A DNA stretch of 38,384 nt from Frankia sp. AgKG'84/4. GTDB lineage: Bacteria > Actinomycetota > Actinomycetes > Frankiales > Frankiaceae. The stretch is from assembly GCF_023242965.2 (NCBI RefSeq), contig NZ_JALKFU020000005.1:1-38384 (forward strand), given 5' to 3'. How positions within the stretch are numbered: position 1 is the first letter of the stretch; each line of letters starts with the position of its first letter. Shown here piece after piece: positions 1 to 8,612 of the stretch. The translations under genes were made by a program, and so were the position numbers. The notes below the pieces were generated by a model. That model had not been told where the DNA came from. It saw nothing but the letters and a program-made list of their open reading frames with translations, and did not search any database.

Positions 1-2
1 GG

Positions 3-293
3 GTGGAGGCGGGCAGCCTGGCCGGCACGGGACCGGCGCGGCGCCCGCAGGGGTACGCGGGCACCGACCGCCAGGTCCGCGGCCGGCTGCTCGCCGTCCT
101 GCGCGACGCCGACCATGCGGTCGGCGCGGAGCTGCTCGACCAGGTCTGGGACGAACCGGTCCAACGCGCCCGGGCCCTCGCCGGCCTGGTCGACGACGGC
201 CTGGTGGTCCAGCTCTCCCCGGGCGTCTACGCACTCCCCGGCTTCCCACCGGCGGTTTCAGGGTTCGAGTCCCTGCCGGCCCACACCATCTGA
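3..293 (+). CDS. mutY: A/G-specific adenine glycosylase, C-terminal end (partial)
   Basis: The reading frame is open from the left edge, so this is the 3' end of a gene that begins outside the window. The segment GTDRQVRGRLLAVLR followed by a short winged-helix-like stretch ending SPGVYALPG resembles the extreme C-terminus of actinobacterial MutY, the glycosylase that removes adenine mispaired with 8-oxoguanine. The catalytic and iron-sulfur domains are not visible, so the call rests only on this tail. The last 13 or so codons are read through a tRNA-like sequence (256-288), so the original stop was probably replaced when that sequence arrived. The ATG at position 3 is only the first in-frame ATG and is not proposed as the true start. 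Confidence 0.6.
   Translation: MEAGSLAGTGPARRPQGYAGTDRQVRGRLLAVLRDADHAVGAELLDQVWDEPVQRARALAGLVDDGLVVQLSPGVYALPGFPPAVSGFESLPAHTI
256..288 (+). other. tRNA 3'-end fragment (T-arm plus acceptor), possible attachment-site scar
   Basis: Positions 259-263 (CAGGG) pair with 271-275 (CCCTG) around the canonical T-loop TTCGAGT (264-270). They are followed by a seven-base acceptor strand CCGGCCC (276-282), a discriminator A and, slightly displaced, CACCA. The 5' part of a tRNA is absent, because upstream DNA is mutY coding sequence. Tyrosine-recombinase elements commonly carry tRNA 3' ends at their att sites, so this may be an integration scar. No integrase and no second copy were found in the window. 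Confidence 0.5.
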
Positions 294-1427
294 CCTGGGC
301 CGTCCTGGCGTCCGGATCGCCGTGGAGATCGACAACTCGTCCTGGTGGTACCGCGACGGTGCCGAACCGCGGATGATCATTTCTCGATCTTGCCTCGCTG
401 GTTGCTGAAAGTGTCCGAGTACGGGGCGCCTGCTGCTGGCGATAGCCTGCAGGGCGAGGGGCGTGAGGCGGCGACTCGCGGGCCCGTGGACGAGGGCGGG
501 CTCGCTTCGCATGCGAAGGGGCGACACGTGCGGAAAGAGGCTCGCGGGGAACGCGGAAATGCTGTCGGTAGCCCTCGACATCAACAGAACCAGGCGCGAA
601 CTCCAACCCGACACGGCGACTGCCGGCCCGGAAATAATCATCATAGTTGGGATCGAGCCGACCGCCGGCCGCGGGGGCGGGCGTCACACTGATAAATCCG
701 CAGTTCATCGCCCGACTGCCGCGATGCCTCGCCCCGGCTGAGAAGCGCGCGCACGCCGGCGCGAGCGGCCGACCGCGCACGGCAGGGAAATCGCCGGTCT
801 GGTGCCGGGGAAAACGAACCCCGCACGGTCGAGATGCAATCCGGCGCGGCGGTTGCCACTGGCCAGGCCGGCGTTCGCGGCGGCCCGGGGCGATCCCTGT
901 GACCAGCAGGATCAACCAGTTCCGCCGATGTATGGGCGGCAAACCAGTTCGACCTCGACCCCAACTGCCACGAGCGGGAGATCTGCCACACTTCTTCCCA
1001 CATCTGGCCGAGAGCGGCGTGATAGGATCCGACACCCCTAAGATCACATTCTTCCGCATCCCGGAAGCGCCGGGCAGCAGGGTATTCTGGGCACCTGTCG
1101 ACCCCGACGGCGTGCGCGCGAGATTCCTGTCAGGGATACGACACGGTGACGAAAGTTTGACTAACGTGCTTATCATCAAATTAGCCAGCGAAAGGAATTC
1201 TGGAACACTCTCTGCGACTCTCCCGACGCCGGCCAGGCGCCTTGGTTGTCGCCGTCGAGCCGTCAGGCCCGCCCGCCCTCGAGCGGAAAGCCACCGATTG
1301 CAACCTCGTCCGCAGCTCCCCTTCAGGTCCGCCAGCCCGGACCGCGACCATCCACAGGAGGAGCCTGCCCCTTCAGCGAGGCGAGGCCGGAAAACTGATG
1401 ACCGGGTCGAGGCAGGAGCCCACGAGC
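294..1427. other. Gene-poor region between mutY tail and the SARP gene
   Basis: About 1.1 kb with no convincing gene. Short open frames exist on both strands but have no recognisable domain, start signal or consistent composition. The stretch 1140-1200 is relatively A+T-rich and may hold the promoter of the SARP gene: TTGACT at 1157-1162 with a weak TANNNT-like match about 17 bases on. The region could be decayed mobile-element DNA next to the tRNA fragment. Confidence 0.5.
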
Positions 1428-4400
1428 ATGGTGGACAGCACCAGCGCATTCAAAGTTCTGGGTCCGCTGGAGATCACTCTCGAAGGCGAGACGATCTCAA
1501 TTGGGTCCGGAAAGCTCCGCACCCTGTTGACCTCACTCCTGCTGGACGCGGGCAGCGTCGTCGGCACCAACCGGCTGATCGACTGGCTGTGGGATGACCA
1601 GCAGCCGGCGAACCCACGAGGAGCACTGCACACCTACGTTCGGCGGCTCCGTCAGCTCCTGGACGACCCTGGGTTGCTGAGCACCGTCAGCAGCGGCTAC
1701 CGCCTCAACCTCGGGACGGCCGACCTGGACCTGCACCGGTTCCGCCGGCTGGTCAGGGAGGCCGAGGAGACGACGGACCCGGAGGCACGGGCGATGCTGC
1801 TGACCAACGCGCTGGCGATCTGGCGTGGCCCCGCGTTGGCCGACGTGCCCTCCGAGTCCCTGCGCCGAGACAAGGCCGCAGCGCTGGAGGAGGAGCGACT
1901 GACCGCGCTGGAGCTCCGCTTCGAGCTCGAGGTAGGCCTGGACCGAGCCGCCCAGATGGTCCGGGAGATCCGCCTCGCGGCCATCGACAATCCCTATCGG
2001 GAGAAGTTCTGGGAGCTGCTGATGCTCGCCCTCTACCGGGCCGGCCGGCAGGCCGAGGCGCTGGACGTCTACCAGCAGGTACGCACGATGCTGGTGGACG
2101 AGCTCGGCATCGAGCCCGGCAGTGGCCTGCGGGACCTGCACGGCCGGATCCTCGAGTCCGACCCGGAGCTCCTCCTGCCGGACCGGTCCGCACCGGACCC
2201 GGCGACGCGGTCCACGGTACCGGCCCAGCTCCCCGCCGACGCGATCGGGTTCGTCGGCCGGCAGGCGCTGATGGACCAGCTCACCGCGGCCCTGCGTCCG
2301 TTTGGAACGCGGCCGAGCGTACCGGTCGTGGTGTTGTCCGGGCCGCCCGGAGTCGGCAAGACGGCGCTGGCGGTGAGTCTCGGCCACCGGCTGCGGCCGT
2401 CGTTCCCGGATGGTCAGCTTTATGTCAACCTGCGCAGCCACGAGCGGCTCGGCCAGGATCCGCCGCTCACTCCGGAGCATGTGCTGCCCCAGTTCCTCCG
2501 TAGCCTCGGTGTTCCGCCGGGCCAGATCCCGGTCGAGCTGGCAGAGCAGGCCAACCTGTTTCGGTCGAAGGTCGCCGGCCGACGCATGCTGGTGGTGCTC
2601 GACAACGCGTCAAGCATCGACCAGGTGATGCCGTTGCTGCCCGGCGACGCCGGTTGCTCCGTCATCATCACCAGCCGGGGGCATCTACGTGGCCTGGTCG
2701 CCAGCCTGGGCGCGCAGGTCGTCCAGGTAAGCACCCTGAGCCCCGAGGAGTCCCACGAACTCGTCGAGGGCATGTTGCGCAACGCAGCTATCCAGGTGGA
2801 TCCCGCCCTGGTGCCGGAAGTGGCGACGCTGTGCGCGTATCTCCCGCTCGCCCTGCGCATCGCCGCCGCCAACCTGGTCACCTTTCCGGGCGGCCAGGCC
2901 GGCGAGTACGTGGAGAGCCTGCGCACGGGCAACCGGCTGGCGGCGCTCACCGTGGACGACGACCCTGTCCTCGCGGTGTCCAACGCCTTCGCGCTGTCCT
3001 ACGACTCGGTCGGGCCGGACGAGCGCCGGTTGTTCGGCCTCGCCGGGCTCTTCCCCGGGCCCGACTTCTCGGCCAGTGCCGTCGCCGTGCTGGCGGACAT
3101 CAGCACGGCCCAGACCCGCAACTCGTTGAACCGGCTCACGGTGGCGAACCTGTTGCAGCAGCAGGTGCCCGGCCGGTACCAGTTTCACGACCTGCTGCGG
3201 GAATACGCTTACGAGCGGGCGGGCGACCAGTTCACCGACCAGGAACGTGCGGCGGCGGTGGACCGTCTCGGCCTGTGGTATCTGGTCGGCACGAGGAACG
3301 CGGTGGATATCCTGCACGTGGAGTTCCTCCGGCTCCCTCCACCCCCGGAGATTCGCTCCGTGATCCAGGCGCCGAAATTCGTCGATGAGAGCCAGGCGAT
3401 GGCCTGGCTGCTAGCGGAGTGGCGCAACATCATGGCCTGCGTCCGAGCGCTCGACAACTCCCGTTCAGGCTACCTGACCTGGCATCTGTCCGATGCGCTC
3501 CGCGGGTTCTTCTGGACCGGAAGATACCGGACCGAATGGTTGGAGGCGGCGCACGGAGGACTGATTGCGGCGGGCCGGAGCGACGACAAAATCGGGATGG
3601 CCGCGATGCACCGCAGTCTGGCCAACCTGTATAACACGCTCGGCGACTATCGCCAGGCGATAACCCATCTCACCGAGAGCATCGCCCTGCACACCGATCT
3701 CGGCATGCCCGAGGAGGTGGCCGCCATCCTGAACAACCTCAGTCTCGCCCATCTGAGTCTCAGCCAGGTCGACCAGGCCGAGCGCATCGGGCAGGAGGCC
3801 CTGGCGATCGCCCGGAAGGTCGGTTCCCCGCGGACCGAGGCAGCCGCACTCGGACTGCTCGGCCAGATCCACTGGGCGCAGGGCGACATGGCCGCGGCCA
3901 CCACCTGCATCACGTCGTCGTTGCGTGTCGCCAGCGAACTCGGGCTACATCACCTCACCTCGTACAGCCTGCGGAACCTGGGCCTGGTTCGGCAGGCGCT
4001 GGGAGATCCGGAGGAGGCGAAGTCCTGCTTCTCCGAAGCTCTTGAGGTCTCCACGCGTATCGACTCCTTCTACGACCGGAGCATCTCGCTCTACGGGCTC
4101 GCGCTGGTGCACCACGATGTCGGCGACGACCAGGCCGCGCTCGAGTTCGCCGAGCAGGCGCTGGTCGCCTTCCAGGAGTGCGGCGACCGGACCTTCGAGG
4201 CGGAGACCCTCTGCACCATGTCGGCGATCCACGCCGAGCGCGGCGACTGGGCGGCGGCCCTCCCATACGCGCGGCTGGCATTCGAACGTGCGGATGCCAT
4301 CGACAACACCGATGGGAAGGCATACTCGCTCGCCCGGATGGCGCTCGCGGACGGCCACCTCGGCCGGCCCGCCGCCGCGGAGCGGCATGCCACGGACGCC

Positions 4401-4643
4401 CTCGCCCTGGTGGCCGGCACCAACCGGATCACCCAGCGCAGGATCCTGGTGGACCTCGGACAGATGTACGCCGAGCAGCAGGAGTATCAACGGGCCACCG
4501 AGTGTGCACAACGCGCACTCGCCATCTCGGAGGCCACCGGGCAGCTTCTGGGCACGGCCGCGGCGAAGAGAATTCTGGCCGTGGTCGCGGGTCTCTCAGA
4601 TTCTCATCAGGCCACTGATCTCCTCCGGAACGCAGCGTCCTAG
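1428..4643 (+). CDS. Large SARP-family regulator (AfsR-type: wHTH, BTAD, NB-ARC ATPase, TPR)
   Basis: Probable pathway activator of 1071 aa. Domains in order: OmpR-like winged helix (about residues 5-90), bacterial transcriptional activation domain (about 100-250), NB-ARC/STAND ATPase with P-loop GPPGVGKT near residue 305 and Walker B RMLVVLDNA near 385, then a long run of tetratricopeptide repeats (about 720-1065). This is the AfsR architecture. Family members bind direct repeats near the -35 region of antibiotic genes and recruit RNA polymerase; the ATPase and TPR parts are thought to gate this. The start at 1428 is chosen because AGGAG (1414-1418) lies 9 bases upstream; an in-frame ATG at 1398 has a poorer site. 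It is the first gene of the cluster and is followed by the AfsA homologue. Its direct targets cannot be read from the sequence. Confidence 0.9.
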   Translation: MVDSTSAFKVLGPLEITLEGETISIGSGKLRTLLTSLLLDAGSVVGTNRLIDWLWDDQQPANPRGALHTYVRRLRQLLDDPGLLSTVSSGYRLNLGTADLDLHRFRRLVREAEETTDPEARAMLLTNALAIWRGPALADVPSESLRRDKAAALEEERLTALELRFELEVGLDRAAQMVREIRLAAIDNPYREKFWELLMLALYRAGRQAEALDVYQQVRTMLVDELGIEPGSGLRDLHGRILESDPELLLPDRSAPDPATRSTVPAQLPADAIGFVGRQALMDQLTAALRPFGTRPSVPVVVLSGPPGVGKTALAVSLGHRLRPSFPDGQLYVNLRSHERLGQDPPLTPEHVLPQFLRSLGVPPGQIPVELAEQANLFRSKVAGRRMLVVLDNASSIDQVMPLLPGDAGCSVIITSRGHLRGLVASLGAQVVQVSTLSPEESHELVEGMLRNAAIQVDPALVPEVATLCAYLPLALRIAAANLVTFPGGQAGEYVESLRTGNRLAALTVDDDPVLAVSNAFALSYDSVGPDERRLFGLAGLFPGPDFSASAVAVLADISTAQTRNSLNRLTVANLLQQQVPGRYQFHDLLREYAYERAGDQFTDQERAAAVDRLGLWYLVGTRNAVDILHVEFLRLPPPPEIRSVIQAPKFVDESQAMAWLLAEWRNIMACVRALDNSRSGYLTWHLSDALRGFFWTGRYRTEWLEAAHGGLIAAGRSDDKIGMAAMHRSLANLYNTLGDYRQAITHLTESIALHTDLGMPEEVAAILNNLSLAHLSLSQVDQAERIGQEALAIARKVGSPRTEAAALGLLGQIHWAQGDMAAATTCITSSLRVASELGLHHLTSYSLRNLGLVRQALGDPEEAKSCFSEALEVSTRIDSFYDRSISLYGLALVHHDVGDDQAALEFAEQALVAFQECGDRTFEAETLCTMSAIHAERGDWAAALPYARLAFERADAIDNTDGKAYSLARMALADGHLGRPAAAERHATDALALVAGTNRITQRRILVDLGQMYAEQQEYQRATECAQRALAISEATGQLLGTAAAKRILAVVAGLSDSHQATDLLRNAAS

Positions 4644-4943
4644 AGCATCGCAGGGATCGCGTGCCCGATACCGCCCGGGCGCGCGGTCCCGGCGAGCTTT
4701 ACCTTCCCCGTTTTCCGATCGGTGTCTGTCTGCGCAGCGCTCGTCTGACATGCCAACACGGTCCCGCCGATGGCGTCCCGACGGTGTTGACCGCCAGCCA
4801 GCCGTCAGCGGCACGAAAGGGCGGTCGAGATAGTTTTTTCCTGCGCAGGGGAATGCTCCGAGAACACGCGAATACCGACCCGAGGAAGGCGCATTGACCA
4901 GCGGGAGGACATCCCGCGCAGGACCCAAACGAAGGATCCGTAG
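4644..4943. other. Intergenic region upstream of the AfsA homologue
   Basis: 300 bases without a gene. It must contain the promoter of the afsA-like gene if that gene is not cotranscribed with the SARP gene. I looked for the 22-26 base palindromic operators bound by ArpA-type gamma-butyrolactone receptors and saw none that was convincing. Confidence 0.5.
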
Positions 4944-5948
4944 ATGCCGGCTGCCATTGAGATCGCCTACCCTGAGAACGATCCCCGCGAGCTGCACTTC
5001 ATGCGGACGGTCGACCGTTCCCTCATCCACCGTCACGCGCTTTCCGAGGTGTTCCTGACCGACACCGTGCCCACCGGTGCGGCATCCTACCGGGCCGCCG
5101 CACAACTGCCGTCGTCGCACGCGTACTTCACCGACCACGTCCGGCACGGCGCGGTGGATCCGCTGCTCCTGCTGGAATGCTCACGTCAGGCTGAGACCTA
5201 TGGCGCCCACGTGCATTTCGGCGTGACGCGGGAGACCAGGTTCGTCCTGCGGTCGTGGTCCATGCGGCTGCCGGGGCTGTTCGCCAGCCGCCCCCGGGGC
5301 CCCGCCGAGCTGACCATGGCGGTCGGTACGCGCCCCCTCATCGGCGACCGGCCGACGAGTCGGTCGTTGGCCTACGACATCGAACTCTCCCTGGACGGCG
5401 GCGCCATCGGCGACACGCACATCGAGGTGGGCTACCTGCCCGACTCCGCCTACGAACACCTGCGGGCGCTTCGCCGGGGAAGCCCGCCGCAGACGTCCGA
5501 CGACCTCCGGTCCACACCCACGACGATCGCGCCGGCCGCAGTCGGCCGTGCCAGCAGGGTCAACACCATCCTGGTGGATCCCGTCCAGTCCGGTGACGAC
5601 GCCACCGCCACCATTCGGGTGCCCGTCGACAACCGCAGCATGTTCGACCACGCACTTGACCACTTCCCCGGCATGGTGCTCACCGAAGCGGCCCGACAGC
5701 TGTGTCTGTGGTCCGGGGCGAGCCTGCTCGGTCTGCCCGCCACGGCGGCCACCGTCATCGCCTTCGACCTGGCCTTCACCCGCTTCGCCGAACTGGATGT
5801 GACGACCACCGTGGCGGCAGTCCTCCAGCACGAGGAACCGGTCGACACGCACACGTTCGCCGTGTCCTTCTGGCAGAACGACGCCGTCATCGCGGCGGGA
5901 ACCATGACTACCTGCCCGGTTCCCGCCAGCCACCGCACCGACGCCTGA
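4944..5948 (+). CDS. AfsA/ScbA-family double-hotdog protein (A-factor biosynthesis type)
   Basis: A 334-aa protein with two A-factor-biosynthesis hotdog repeats. The first contains RHALSEVFLTD followed by SHAYF and DPLLLLECSRQAE; the second contains DNRSMFDHALDHFPGM and EAARQLCLW. These match conserved blocks of AfsA and ScbA, which condense a beta-ketoacyl-ACP with dihydroxyacetone phosphate to start gamma-butyrolactone synthesis. GAAGGA lies 7 bases before the ATG. The next gene is a FabG-like reductase, consistent with a lactone pathway (AfsA product reduction). Against a pure signalling role, no TetR/ArpA-type receptor is in the window and the neighbourhood is rich in fatty-acid-type enzymes. 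A dehydratase-like or condensing role in the main product is therefore an open alternative. Family assignment is firm; substrate is not. Confidence 0.88.
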   Translation: MPAAIEIAYPENDPRELHFMRTVDRSLIHRHALSEVFLTDTVPTGAASYRAAAQLPSSHAYFTDHVRHGAVDPLLLLECSRQAETYGAHVHFGVTRETRFVLRSWSMRLPGLFASRPRGPAELTMAVGTRPLIGDRPTSRSLAYDIELSLDGGAIGDTHIEVGYLPDSAYEHLRALRRGSPPQTSDDLRSTPTTIAPAAVGRASRVNTILVDPVQSGDDATATIRVPVDNRSMFDHALDHFPGMVLTEAARQLCLWSGASLLGLPATAATVIAFDLAFTRFAELDVTTTVAAVLQHEEPVDTHTFAVSFWQNDAVIAAGTMTTCPVPASHRTDA

Positions 5949-6063
5949 ACTCCATCAGCCGCACACGATCCCAGCCGGATACCAATCCAGCTGGGCACGA
6001 CCCCCGCTGGACAGGGCGATGACGGGCGCGGCGGCGGCGCCGCAGGCCCGAGAGGAGAACGCG

Positions 6064-6768
6064 ATGGGCCGATCGATCTTCATCACGGGCGGGAACCGGG
6101 GCATCGGCCTGGCCACCGCGCAGTCGTTCGCCGAGGCAGGCGACCGGGTCGCCGTCGCCTGCCGTTCGGGGGCCGCTCCGGAGGGCGTCCTCGGTCTGCG
6201 CGCGGACGTCACGGTGCCGGGCGACATCGAGCGTGCGTTGCGCGAGGCGGAGGAGGCACACGGCACAGTCGAGGTACTCGTCGCCAACGCCGGCATCACC
6301 ACCGACGTCCCGCTGCTGCGGATGTCCGACGAAAAGTTCGAGAGCGTGGTCGACACGAACCTGACCGGGACGTTCCGGGCCGTCCGGGCCGCCGTCGCCA
6401 GCATGCTTCCGGCCCGGCGGGGGCGGGTGGTGTGTGTGTCGTCGGCGCTCGGCTTCCTCGGCTCTCCCGGGCAGAGCAACTATGCCGCGTCCAAGTCCGC
6501 CCTCCTCGGCTTGGCGCGGTCCGTCGTGTGGGAGCTCGGGAACCGCGACATCACCGTCAACGTGGTGGCACCGGGAATCATCGACACCGACATGACCAAG
6601 CCGCTCACCGAGCGGCGCAGACAGGAGCTGATGCAGATGACCCCGCTGCGCCGGCTGGGGACCGTGGCCGAGGTCGTGGCCGCCATCCGATTCCTCGCCA
6701 GCGACGAGGCGAGCTACGTCACCGGCGCCGTCCTGCCGGTCGGCGGTGGCATCGCTATGGGCCTGTAG
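6064..6768 (+). CDS. FabG-like 3-oxoacyl-ACP reductase (SDR)
   Basis: Short-chain dehydrogenase/reductase of 234 aa, similar in length to actinobacterial FabG/MabA. NAD(P)-binding motif TGGNRGIG is near residue 8-15, NAG at about residues 77-79, catalytic Ser in VSSALG, and YxxxK as YAASK. The C-terminal DTDMT and VTGAVLPVGGG are typical of FabG. It should reduce a beta-keto group on an ACP- or CoA-bound acyl chain with NADPH. The start is set by AGGAG at 6053-6057, six bases before the ATG; the in-frame ATG at 6019 has no comparable site. It follows the AfsA homologue on the same strand after 115 bases and is the only SDR in the window, so it may serve both a butyrolactone route and the FabH/FabF/ACP set. 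Confidence 0.9.
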   Translation: MGRSIFITGGNRGIGLATAQSFAEAGDRVAVACRSGAAPEGVLGLRADVTVPGDIERALREAEEAHGTVEVLVANAGITTDVPLLRMSDEKFESVVDTNLTGTFRAVRAAVASMLPARRGRVVCVSSALGFLGSPGQSNYAASKSALLGLARSVVWELGNRDITVNVVAPGIIDTDMTKPLTERRRQELMQMTPLRRLGTVAEVVAAIRFLASDEASYVTGAVLPVGGGIAMGL

Positions 6769-6790
6769 GGCGGATCTCGGCCGGATGCGG

Positions 6791-6821
6791 GCGGCCCGCG
6801 CCGCCATCAGGCGCGGGCCGC
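6791..6821. terminator. Bidirectional hairpin between convergent fabG-like and ABC genes
   Basis: A perfect 12-bp stem, GCGGCCCGCGCC (6791-6802) with GGCGCGGGCCGC (6810-6821), around a 7-base loop. It lies between two convergent genes and its right arm includes the last codons and stop of the ABC ATPase gene. There is no long U-tract, as is common for actinobacterial terminators. Confidence 0.6.
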
Positions 6822-8612
6822 AGCCAGCAGCTGCCGGGTATACGGGTGCGCGGGGCGCTCCAACACCTGCTCCGCCTCCCCGCTCTCGACCACCCACCCG
6901 TCCTTCATCACCAGGACGCGATCGCTGACGTGCCGGATCACCGCGATGTCGTGGGAGATGAACAGCAGCGCCAGGCCGAGCTCGTGGCGCAGGACCGCCA
7001 GCAGGTCGAGGATCTGGGCCTGCACGGTCAGGTCGAGGGCGGACACCGGTTCGTCGCAGACGAGGACCTCAGGGGACGGCGCGAGGGCGCGCGCGATCGC
7101 CAGCCGCTGGCGCTGCCCGCCGGACAGCTCGCGAGGATGACGCCGCAACAGGTCGGCGGACAGCCCCACCTGGTCGAGGAGGGCGACGATCCGATCTCGT
7201 CGCGCCCGGCCCCGACCTGGATCGCGCACGGCCTCGCCGACGATCCGCTCGACGGTGTGACGCGGGTCGAACGAGGTCAGACAGTCCTGGTGGACGGCCT
7301 GGATCCGGTGCCGCCGCGGTCTGCGGTCACGTTCGCGCACCCGGCCCGCCGAGCCGGCCGCGACCCAGGGCGCGCCGGCGAACCGGACCGTGCCCTCGTC
7401 CGGTTCGAGCAGGCCGAGCACGGTGCGGGCCAGCGTGGTCTTGCCGGAACCGGACCCGCCGATGACACCGAGTGTCTCGGCGGCGCGAAGCTCGAACGTC
7501 ACGGCCCGGACGGCGTCGCGCCACCTCCCGTCGGGATCGCGGAAACGTCTGGTGACACCGTTGGCTTCGACGAGCACCTCGGCGCTGTCCCGACGGAGCG
7601 GGGCGACCACCCGCCCCGACCCACCCCGCTCCGGTTCCGTCCCCGGCCGCCAGCACAGGACGCCGGGCTCGGGGCCCGGGTGACCGGGGTCCGGCAGTTG
7701 CTCGCGGCACCTGTGGTCGGCGCCTGGGCAGCGGACCGCGTACGGGCAGCCGTCCGGCCCGGCCGGCGGACGGCGGGGAAGGTCCGGGGACAGCTTGGTG
7801 CCCCGGGACTGCCGCGAGGGGGCCGCCGCGAGCAACGCACAGGTGTATGGATGCCGTGGACGGCCCAGTACGTCGGCGGTGGGTCCCTGCTCGACGATCC
7901 GTCCCTCGTACATGACCGCGACCCGATCGGCGACGGCCGCCACCGTGGTGAGATCGTGGCTGATCAGCAGCAGGGCGACTCCGCCGCGCACCAGACCGCG
8001 CAGCACCTCGACGATCCGCTTCCGGGAGGCGGCGTCCAACGCGGTCGTGGGTTCGTCGGCCAGCAGCAGGTCGGGTCCGGCCGCGACCGTTGAGGCGATC
8101 AGGGCCCGCTGGCGCAGTCCGCCGGAAAGTTGGTGCGGGTACTGACCGGCGCGCCGAGCCGGCTCCGGCACCCCCACCTGCCCGAGCGTCGTCACGACCT
8201 GCTTGCGGACGTCGCGACCGGCCACGATCCGGTGGACGCGCAGGGGCTCGGCCACCTCCGCTCCCACCGTCCGCAGTGGATCCAGGGAGGCCGACGCGTC
8301 CTGGGCCACCAGCCCGATCCGGCGGCCCCGCAGCGCCCGCCACCCCGGCTCGGTCAGGGCGGCCAGATCCACGCCCCGCAGCTGCAGCCGGCCGGCGCGG
8401 ACCGTCGCACCGCTCCCGGCCAGTCCGATCAGCGTCCGGGCGAGGACGCTCTTGCCCGCCCCGGACTCGCCCACGACCGCGAGACACTCGCCGGGACGGA
8501 CGGCGAGGGACACGTCCCGCACCGCCCGCACGCCAGCGGCGCCGTCCCGGAACGTCACGTCCAGCCGCTCGACGACCAGGGCCGGCTCGGCGGCGGCCAC
8601 GTTCGGGCTCAT
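6807..8612 (-). CDS. Peptide/nickel-type ABC transporter, fused double ATPase (DppD-DppF-like)
   Basis: A 601-aa protein made of two complete nucleotide-binding domains, normally separate DppD and DppF subunits. The first half has Walker A GESGAGKS, signature LSGGLRQR and Walker B LLLADEP. It ends in the oligopeptide-type extension RHPYTCALLAAAP and a Cys-rich segment (PYAVRCP and RCREQ), as in iron-sulfur-bearing Dpp/Opp ATPases. The second half has GGSGSGKTT, LSGGQRQR, VLVCDEP and the closing AHPYTRQLLAAA. It powers uptake by the two permeases encoded just upstream. The ATG overlaps the permease stop by four bases (ATGA), giving translational coupling and a confident start. The substrate is unknown: peptides, metal chelates and pathway precursors or products all fit the family. 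Confidence 0.93.
   Translation of the reverse strand: MSPNVAAAEPALVVERLDVTFRDGAAGVRAVRDVSLAVRPGECLAVVGESGAGKSVLARTLIGLAGSGATVRAGRLQLRGVDLAALTEPGWRALRGRRIGLVAQDASASLDPLRTVGAEVAEPLRVHRIVAGRDVRKQVVTTLGQVGVPEPARRAGQYPHQLSGGLRQRALIASTVAAGPDLLLADEPTTALDAASRKRIVEVLRGLVRGGVALLLISHDLTTVAAVADRVAVMYEGRIVEQGPTADVLGRPRHPYTCALLAAAPSRQSRGTKLSPDLPRRPPAGPDGCPYAVRCPGADHRCREQLPDPGHPGPEPGVLCWRPGTEPERGGSGRVVAPLRRDSAEVLVEANGVTRRFRDPDGRWRDAVRAVTFELRAAETLGVIGGSGSGKTTLARTVLGLLEPDEGTVRFAGAPWVAAGSAGRVRERDRRPRRHRIQAVHQDCLTSFDPRHTVERIVGEAVRDPGRGRARRDRIVALLDQVGLSADLLRRHPRELSGGQRQRLAIARALAPSPEVLVCDEPVSALDLTVQAQILDLLAVLRHELGLALLFISHDIAVIRHVSDRVLVMKDGWVVESGEAEQVLERPAHPYTRQLLAAARA

Noticed and set aside
294-1427. Short ORFs after the mutY tail as real genes
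   Set aside because: No ribosome sites, no domain-like sequence and several equally open frames on both strands.
4644-4943. Gamma-butyrolactone receptor operator upstream of the AfsA homologue
   Set aside because: The stretch around 4690-4720 looked faintly palindromic but does not match the known operator pattern on both arms.
6432-8093. Long plus-strand frame across the fabG-like end and the ABC ATPase gene
   Set aside because: It lies opposite an ATPase with complete motifs and has no recognisable domain of its own.
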